A stretch of 9,412 nt of DNA, from NCBI GenBank assembly GCA_023417985.1, contig JAEZDV010000111.1:1-9412 (forward strand), given 5' to 3'. The notes below the pieces were generated by a model, which saw only the letters and a list, made by a program, of their open reading frames with translations, made no database searches and had not been told where the DNA came from. The position numbers and the translations under genes were made by a program. Positions within the stretch are counted from its first letter, which is position 1, and each line of letters opens with the position of its first letter. Of this stretch, positions 5,110-9,412 are shown one piece after another. This DNA comes from Actinomycetes bacterium (GTDB lineage Bacteria > Actinomycetota > Actinomycetes > Mycobacteriales > Mycobacteriaceae).

Positions 5110-5879
5110 AACGCGCGCTGCTCCGCCGCGGTCAGCGACGGGTCACGTGAACTGTCCTTGAGAGACACCCCCGACGTGCCGAGTTTCCGGGCGCCGTCCA
5201 CGAGGGACGCGACCACCCGCGCAGCGTGATCGCAGCTCATCCCGTGGGGCGGATGGATGTTCGACACGCAGTTGCGTTCGGAGTCGAGGCGCCCGGGCTC
5301 GGGGTGATGGGTCAGATAGACGCCTATGCTGTCGGCAACCGACAGGCCCGGCCGTTCCCCGATGAGCACCAGCATGGTCGTGACGCCGAGTTGCGCACCG
5401 ATGTGATCGCCCAGCGCGACCCGTGCCTGGGTGGCGATCACCGGCGGCGCGAAGGTCAGGCCGGGAAGCGCCCGCACGATCGCGGCGGTGAGGTCGGGGC
5501 CGTGGGTAAGCAGCGCTGTGGACGACAGGCCGTCGCACAGGGCGATTCCGATGTCGGCACCGCTGTGCGGCAGGGTCGTGCCCTCCTCCGGCCGGCGTCC
5601 CAGGTCGGGCCGGCGTAGGTAGACATCGCGGTCCGCGGCCGCGCTGCGGACCGTCACGGGTTCACCGAGTCCTGGTCCGTCCGGCGTGTTCCCGAGTCGG
5701 AGTGCTCGTAGCCGGTCCGCGAGGGACGCCACATCGAGTGGGTCGTGCACGGCGTCGCGTGCCAGCGCCTGGGCGGCGACGAACTCGAGGTGCCGTCGGG
5801 TGGGGAGGCCGTTGCCCGCCCGCCCCAGCCCGATGCGGGCCCGGGTGTGGCGACGCAGTTCTTCCCATGTGTCCGTCAC
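5106..5879 (-). CDS. eutC: Ethanolamine ammonia-lyase small (beta) subunit
   Basis: This is the small subunit of adenosylcobalamin-dependent ethanolamine ammonia-lyase, which converts ethanolamine to acetaldehyde and ammonia with EutB. The 257-residue protein keeps the family landmarks: LRRHTRARIGLGRAG (8-22), DVYLRRPDLGRR (85-96), CDGLSS (115-120), the cobalamin-side loop VLIGERPGLSVADS (171-184) and NCVSNIHPPHGM (203-214). It lacks the long N-terminal extension of enterobacterial EutC, as other actinobacterial copies do. The start is the GTG at 5879, whose last two bases overlap the TGA stop of eutB (GTGA, 4-bp overlap), a sign of translational coupling. No defect is seen in eutC, but its likely partner eutB carries a stop codon. 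The open frame runs upstream to 6611 only as an antiphase shadow of eutB. Confidence 0.96.
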   Translation of the reverse strand: MTDTWEELRRHTRARIGLGRAGNGLPTRRHLEFVAAQALARDAVHDPLDVASLADRLRALRLGNTPDGPGLGEPVTVRSAAADRDVYLRRPDLGRRPEEGTTLPHSGADIGIALCDGLSSTALLTHGPDLTAAIVRALPGLTFAPPVIATQARVALGDHIGAQLGVTTMLVLIGERPGLSVADSIGVYLTHHPEPGRLDSERNCVSNIHPPHGMSCDHAARVVASLVDGARKLGTSGVSLKDSSRDPSLTAAEQRAL

Positions 5880-7288
5880 AGCGCACCTCCGAGTGCACGC
5901 AACGGGGACGTTGCCACATCGATCGGGAGGATGCGCCCGGACTCGTCGGCCATCCCCTGTATGCGGAGCCAGTCCTCGAATTCCGGACTGGGCCGCAGGC
6001 CGAGGGCATCCCGCACGTACAGGGCGTCGTGGAACGAGAGCGACTGGTAGCCGAGCATGATGTCGTCGGCGCCCGGCACGGTGATGACGAACGCTGTCCC
6101 GGCGACACCCAGCAGCGTCAGCAGCGTGTCCGTGTCGTCCTGGTCGGCCTCGGCGTGATTCGTGTAGCAGACGTCGACGCCCATCGGCAGGCCCAGCAAC
6201 TTTCCACAGAACTGGTCTTCGAGACCCGCCCGGATGATCTGTTTGCCGTCTTAGAGGTATTCGGGTCCGATGAATCCGACGACCGTGTTCACCAGGAGGG
6301 GGTTCAGATCGCGCGCCACGGCGTACGCGCGGGCTTCCAGGGTCTGCTGATCGACCGGTCGCCCGCCTGTCCCGAGGTGCGCTCCGGACGACAGCGCCGA
6401 GCCCTGGCCCGTCTCGAGGTACATGACGTTTTCGCCCACGGTACCTCGGTGCAGCGCTCGCGCAGCCTCGTTGCCTTCCCGCAACAAGGCGAGATCCACT
6501 CCGAAACCGCGATTGGCGCCTTCGGTTCCGGCCACGGACTGGAACACCAGATCGACGGGCACGCCCTGCTCGATCAGGTCGACGGTGGTGGTGACGTGGG
6601 TGAGCACACACGACTGGATCGGGATCGAGAACCGCTGCCGGATGTCGTCGAGGAGGTGAACCAGGTCGGTGACCGCGTGCGGAGAGTCGCTGGCGGGATT
6701 GATCCCGACGACGGCGTCACCGCAACCCATCAGCAGGCCGTCGAGCATCGCCGCCGCAACTCCGTGCGGGTCGTCGAGCGGGTGGTTCGGTTGCAAGCGC
6801 GTCGACAGCCGACCCGGCAATCCCACCGTCGTACGGAACGCGCTCGTCACGTTCGCTGCGCGCGACACCGCGATCAGATCCTGGTTCCGCATGATCTTGC
6901 TCACCGCCGCGACCATCTCGGGGGTGAGGCCGGGCGCGAGCGCTCCGAGCACGGCTGCGGAGTCGGTCTGTGCGGCAACGGAGAGCAAGTGGTCGCGGAA
7001 GCCGCCGACCGTCAGGTGTGCGACGGGTGCGAACGCCGCGGCATCATGCGTGTCGACGATCAGACGCGTGACCTCGTCCGACTCGTAGGGGACGAGCGCC
7101 TCGTCGAGGAAGGCCGTCAGCGGCACGTCCGCGAGCGCCCACTGGGCTGCCGCTCGTTCTGCGTCGGAGTGTGCCGCGCACCCGGCGAGTTCGTCGCCGG
7201 ACCGTCGCGGCGATGCTCTGGCGAGCAGATCCACGAGACCGTGGAACTCGTGCGCGACACCGGCGATCTGCTGCCGATACACGGTCAT
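5876..7288 (-). pseudogene. eutB: Ethanolamine ammonia-lyase large subunit, in-frame TAA at codon 346
   Basis: The catalytic (alpha) subunit, 470 codons long if the internal stop is read through. Residues aligned with the E. coli ethanolamine site are present: Arg164 and Gln166 (STRLQPN), Asn197 (GINPAS) and Glu292 (YLETGQGSALS); Asp372 (PMGVD) comes after the stop. At 6251-6253 the minus strand reads TAA where the family has Tyr (GPEYL-stop-DGKQIIRAG; GPEYLY in E. coli). Reading continues without frameshift for 124 codons, including CYTNHAEADQDD and GADDIMLGYQSLSFHD. One C-to-A change from TAC explains it. Termination would give a 345-residue product lacking Asp372 and the C-terminal barrel, hence inactive. 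The ATG at 7288 has GGAGGTGA upstream. Its overlap with eutC implies one operon. Alternatives are a sequencing error or stop read-through. Confidence 0.93.
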
Positions 7289-7312
7289 GGCTGGGTCACC
7301 TCCGAGTCCTCC

Positions 7313-7333
7313 ACCACGCGGCCGAGGCGTGGT
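7313..7333 (-). promoter_or_regulatory. Hairpin at the 5' end of the eutB leader
   Basis: ACCACGC (7313-7319) and GCGTGGT (7327-7333) form a perfect 7-bp stem around a 7-nt loop, ending 24 nt before the eutB start codon. If transcription begins about 7 nt after the TACGCT box, the mRNA would start with this stem-loop. It could stabilise the message or modulate access to the ribosome site. Confidence 0.4.
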
Positions 7334-7339
7334 CGGCAC

Positions 7340-7345
7340 AGCGTA
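7340..7345 (-). promoter_or_regulatory. Candidate -10 box for eutBC
   Basis: TACGCT on the minus strand is about 52 nt upstream of the eutB ATG. It matches the TAnnnT consensus but has no recognisable -35 partner. If real, eutBC has its own promoter in the 147-bp gap after ceoC. That gap otherwise shows only a weak stem near 7386 and nothing else I can name. Confidence 0.35.
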
Positions 7346-7435
7346 CCGGGGTGGGAGGCGAGGCGCCGGTCGTGACGAAAGGGGTGGAGCTTCCCTCCGG
7401 GCGGGCAGGATTGCGCGCTGGACAGGGGCGGGTCG

Positions 7436-8104
7436 CTACGGGCTGGGTTGCTGCAGACCGACGGCCGCGCGCAACTCGTCCTCGACATCCTGCGAGGCGA
7501 CGAACAGCAGTTCGTCCCCACCCTCGAGGGGGTCGTCGGGCTGGGGGACGATCACTCGCTCACCCCGGAGAATCGTCACCAGGGCGGCATCTCGCGGCAG
7601 TTGCAGCTTGCGGACAGGCTTGCCCGCGAGGGCGGTCGTGTCGGGCAGCGTGATCTCGACAAGGTTCGCACCCTTGCGTAGCGTCATCAACCGGACCAGA
7701 TCCCCGACGGTGACGGCCTCTTCGACGAGCGCTGCAAGCATGCGCGGTGTGGATACCGCGACGTCGACGCCCCACGACTCGTCGAAGAGCCATTCGTTGC
7801 GAGGGTCGTTCACGCGGGCCACGACGCGCGGCACGCCGAACTCCGTGGTGGCGAGAAGGCTGAGCACGAGGTTGACCTTGTCGTCACCGGTGGCTGCGAT
7901 CACCACGTCGTAGTTCTCCAGGCCGGCCGCCTCGAGCAGGCTGAGCTCACACGCGTCGGCGTGCACCCATTCGGCCTCCGGTACGGCGGCCGGTTCGACA
8001 TGGTCGAGTTTGCGTTCGAGCAGCATGACGTCGTGGTTGTTGCGCACGAGCTCGCGGGCAATGGACCGGCCGACTGCTCCGGCGCCTGCGATGGCCACCT
8101 TCAT
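7436..8104 (-). CDS. ceoC: TrkA/RCK-family K+ uptake regulatory protein CeoC
   Basis: This 222-residue cytosolic protein consists of an RCK_N (TrkA-N) Rossmann domain, about 1-125, and an RCK_C domain, about 140-215. The dinucleotide fingerprint is G7-x-G9-x-x-G12 (AGAGAVG), with acidic Glu30 at the end of the second strand (VMLLERK), as in NAD(H)-binding TrkA proteins. D73-D75 (ATGDDKVNL) and RVVARVNDPRNE (93-104) are typical. Such subunits gate or activate potassium transporters in response to nucleotides. The ATG at 8104 follows GAGAGGAA. It lies 34 nt after ceoB on the same strand, as in mycobacterial ceoBC (Rv2691-Rv2692), so the two probably form one operon and a heteromeric complex. 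No Trk/Ktr-type membrane subunit lies in the window. Confidence 0.93.
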   Translation of the reverse strand: MKVAIAGAGAVGRSIARELVRNNHDVMLLERKLDHVEPAAVPEAEWVHADACELSLLEAAGLENYDVVIAATGDDKVNLVLSLLATTEFGVPRVVARVNDPRNEWLFDESWGVDVAVSTPRMLAALVEEAVTVGDLVRLMTLRKGANLVEITLPDTTALAGKPVRKLQLPRDAALVTILRGERVIVPQPDDPLEGGDELLFVASQDVEDELRAAVGLQQPSP

Positions 8105-8138
8105 CGACGGTTCCTCTCGGTTGACGGGGTCATCGTCC

Positions 8139-8807
8139 TCAATTGTCCTCGGCCGGGGGGCTCTCGGCCCGAGCGATCGCCTCGGCGGCGGAACCGGAAA
8201 CGGCAGCGATGTAGACCAGATCGCCGGCCTGGATGACGGTCCTGCGATCGGGCAGGAGCCCGGCTCCGAACCTGATCAGGAACGCGACGCGGGAACCGGT
8301 CGCTTCCTCGAGTTCGGTCACGCGCCGCCCGACCCAGTCTTCGTGGACGTCGACGCCGGCCACGGCCACCGAACCCGTCGGGTCACGCCATTTCGCGGTC
8401 TCGCTGTCGTGGGTGAGCGCGTGCAGGAACCGATCCGTGGTCCACGGCACGGTTGCGACGGTCGGGATGCCAAGGCGCTCGTAGGCGGCCGCACGCTTCG
8501 CGTCGTAGATCCGTGCGACGACCCGCTCGACACCGAACGTCTCGCGGGCGACCCGGGCCGAGATGATGTTCGAGTTGTCTCCCGACGACACCGCGGCGAA
8601 CGCGTCGGCGCGTTCGATACCGGCGCGGATCAGCACTTCCCGGTCGAATCCCATCCCGACGACGGTGCGTCCGGGGAAGTCCGGCCCGAGCCGCAGGAAT
8701 GCGCTCGGATCGCGGTCGACGACAGCTACGTCGTTGCCGAGTCGCGCGAGCCCGGTGGCCACGGACGAACCCACGCGGCCACACCCCATCACCACCACGT
8801 ACACCAT
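8139..8807 (-). CDS. ceoB: TrkA/RCK-family K+ uptake regulatory protein CeoB
   Basis: First gene of the ceoBC pair, 222 residues. RCK_N spans about 1-125, with G8-C-G10-R-V-G13 and acidic Asp31 (VAVVDRDPSAF) for NAD(H). SSGDNSNIISARVARETFGVERVVARIYD (about 95-123) is the classic TrkA-N core, and RCK_C follows at about 148-215 (EDWVGRRVTELEEATGSRVAFLIRFG). The start is ambiguous: ATG 8807 has GGAG only 2 nt upstream, while the next codon pair offers a GTG at 8804 with 5-nt spacing. Both give the same Rossmann domain. The frame continues to 8930 without protein-like sequence. It is divergent from a KimA-like permease, which suggests a shared potassium-uptake role, but direct gating is inference. 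Confidence 0.93.
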   Translation of the reverse strand: MVYVVVMGCGRVGSSVATGLARLGNDVAVVDRDPSAFLRLGPDFPGRTVVGMGFDREVLIRAGIERADAFAAVSSGDNSNIISARVARETFGVERVVARIYDAKRAAAYERLGIPTVATVPWTTDRFLHALTHDSETAKWRDPTGSVAVAGVDVHEDWVGRRVTELEEATGSRVAFLIRFGAGLLPDRRTVIQAGDLVYIAAVSGSAAEAIARAESPPAEDN

Positions 8808-8883
8808 GACTCCGTTTCTTCGATCGCAGGCCGGACAGAACACCGGTGGACGACCGTGGTTCCCGGTCGCCGAACGGAACCGT

Positions 8884-8896
8884 ACCGCCCGGCGGT
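8884..8896. repeat. 13-bp inverted repeat upstream of ceoB
   Basis: ACCGCC-C-GGCGGT is a perfect inverted repeat with a 1-nt centre, in the 190-bp divergent gap and 77 bp before the ceoB start. A weak -10-like TACGGT (minus strand, 8879-8884) touches it, so it could be a ceoB operator. Confidence 0.35.
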
Positions 8897-8942
8897 CGCA
8901 CGCGAGGTCGGACGCGACGGAACCGTGCAAGGTGTGTGGAAT

Positions 8943-8958
8943 CGGACAGCGGTGTCCG
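8943..8958. repeat. 16-bp inverted repeat upstream of the KimA-like permease
   Basis: CGGACA-GCGG-TGTCCG has perfect 6-bp arms and a 4-nt centre; one flanking G-U pair and one A-T pair would extend it. It ends 27 bp before the permease -10 box, just upstream of the -35 region. It would not be transcribed if the mRNA is leaderless, so a protein-binding operator is the likelier reading. Confidence 0.45.
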
Positions 8959-8985
8959 GTGCGCCGCGCGGCACGACGGACGGCT

Positions 8986-8991
8986 TACGCT
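8986..8991 (+). promoter_or_regulatory. -10 box for leaderless permease transcript
   Basis: TACGCT followed by exactly 6 nt and the GTG start at 8998 gives leaderless geometry. There is no Shine-Dalgarno sequence before that GTG. Confidence 0.5.
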
Positions 8992-8997
8992 TTGCGG

Positions 8998-9412
8998 GTG
9001 TCCAAGCTTTCGACCGCCACGAAACGGCTCCTGCTGGGTCGCCCGTTCCGCAGCGACACGCTCGGGCACGACCAGTTGCCCAAACGGATAGCGCTGCCCG
9101 TATTCGCGTCCGACGCGTTGTCGTCGGTGGCGTATGCGCCGGAGGAAATCTTCCTCGTCCTTTCCGTCGCCGGTCTGTCCGCATATGCGTTCACGCCGTG
9201 GATCGGGCTCGCGGTGGCCGTGGTCCTGGTGATCGTCGTCGCGAGTTACCGCCAGAATGTGCGCTCCTACCCGTCGGGGGGAGGCGACTACGAGATCGCG
9301 ACGAAGAATCTCGGCGCCACCGCGGGGCTGACGGTCGGCAGCGCACTCATGGTCGACTACGTGCTGACCGTCGCGGTCTCGCTGTCGTCGGCCGCGGCGA
9401 ACATCGGTGCGG
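8998..9412 (+). CDS. APC-superfamily permease resembling K+ importer KimA, 5' end only
   Basis: The first 138 residues are visible; the gene runs off the right edge. A cytosolic start (KRLLLGRPFRSDTLGHDQLPKRIAL) leads into TM1 with FASDALSSVAYAPEEI (36-51), TM2 (about 64-83), YPSGGGDYEIA (91-101) and TM3 (about 110-132, GSALMVDYVLTVAVSLSSA). The TM1 block is close to the SSDALSSVAYGTEQI I recall from Bacillus subtilis KimA (YdaO). KimA K+-site residues as I remember them (Asp36, Tyr43, Asp117, Tyr118) fall on Asp39, Tyr46, Asp120 and Tyr121, each offset by +3. A proton-coupled K+ importer is therefore more likely than an amino-acid carrier. The counterpart is Rv2690c. The divergent ceoBC genes fit this. 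The rest of the protein is not visible. Confidence 0.85.
   Translation, partial: MSKLSTATKRLLLGRPFRSDTLGHDQLPKRIALPVFASDALSSVAYAPEEIFLVLSVAGLSAYAFTPWIGLAVAVVLVIVVASYRQNVRSYPSGGGDYEIATKNLGATAGLTVGSALMVDYVLTVAVSLSSAAANIGA

Noticed and set aside
5876..6253. Frameshift as the cause of the broken eutB
   Set aside because: The codons on both sides of the TAA are in the same frame (375 bp from that stop to the final stop), and the family sequence continues directly after it. It is a substitution, not an indel.
5702..7375. 557-codon open frame on the plus strand
   Set aside because: It lies opposite eutB and eutC, whose minus-strand products carry clear family motifs. The plus-strand translation is Arg/Val-rich with no recognisable domain, the usual GC-rich antisense shadow.
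8808..8997. Cyclic-di-AMP (ydaO-type) riboswitch before the KimA-like permease
   Set aside because: Bacillus kimA has one, but here the -10 box lies 6 nt before the start codon, so there would be no leader RNA to hold it, and I see no matching conserved core.
8998..9412. Permease as the ethanolamine transporter partner of eutBC
   Set aside because: It is divergent from ceoB, not linked to eutBC, and its TM1 and TM3 sequences fit KimA-type K+ importers much better than Eat-type permeases.
1..9412. CRISPR array, tRNA, rRNA, insertion sequence, integrase or prophage genes
   Set aside because: I saw no regularly spaced repeats, tRNA cloverleaf, terminal inverted repeats with target duplication, or transposase or integrase motifs on either strand.

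Overview
The window is GC-rich and reads as the chromosome of a mycolic-acid actinomycete of the Rhodococcus/Nocardia type. The reasons are the strong GC bias at third codon positions, several GTG starts that look leaderless, and gene families (Cei, DUF4193, DUF3093, DUF3710, DUF3159, CeoB/CeoC) typical of Mycobacteriales. From memory, the order matches the M. tuberculosis Rv2700 to Rv2690c neighbourhood read in reverse, with one addition: an ethanolamine ammonia-lyase pair, eutBC.

Layout. At 1-164 (-) is the 5' end of a Cei-like envelope protein. A 382-bp AT-richer region with two perfect palindromes separates it from a DUF4193 zinc-ribbon protein (547-849, +). A convergent gap carrying three GC-rich hairpins follows, then a DUF3093 membrane protein (1032-1535, -). 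Divergent from that is an operon of dut (dUTPase, 1616-2086, +) and a DUF3710 protein (2088-3035, +). The DUF3710 gene meets a convergent alpha/beta-hydrolase gene (3032-3796, -), and their stop codons share one CTAG. Divergent from the hydrolase are an OB-fold protein (3928-4305, +) and a DUF3159 membrane protein (4388-5086, +). DUF3159 faces eutC (5106-5879, -), which is preceded in its operon by eutB (5876-7288, -). Upstream of eutB lie ceoC (7436-8104, -) and ceoB (8139-8807, -). Divergent from ceoB is the 5' end of an APC-superfamily permease (8998-9412, +) that resembles the potassium importer KimA.

How the genes fit together. CeoB and CeoC are cytosolic RCK/TrkA-type nucleotide-sensing subunits. 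The divergent KimA-like permease keeps, in the visible part, the positions I recall as K+ ligands, so the right-hand end looks like a potassium-uptake module. EutB and EutC would form adenosylcobalamin-dependent ethanolamine ammonia-lyase, but eutB has an in-frame TAA at codon 346 where the family has Tyr. The remaining 124 codons are intact and in frame, so this is a fresh nonsense mutation, a read-through site or a sequencing error. dut protects DNA from uracil incorporation. DUF4193, DUF3093, DUF3710, DUF3159 and the OB-fold protein are conserved actinobacterial proteins of unknown role.

I found no tRNA, rRNA, CRISPR array, insertion sequence or prophage. Nothing here is clearly a new defence or mobile system. 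The points most worth following are the eutB nonsense codon, the placement of eutBC inside a conserved core locus, the CeoBC/KimA-like pairing and the regulatory hairpins.
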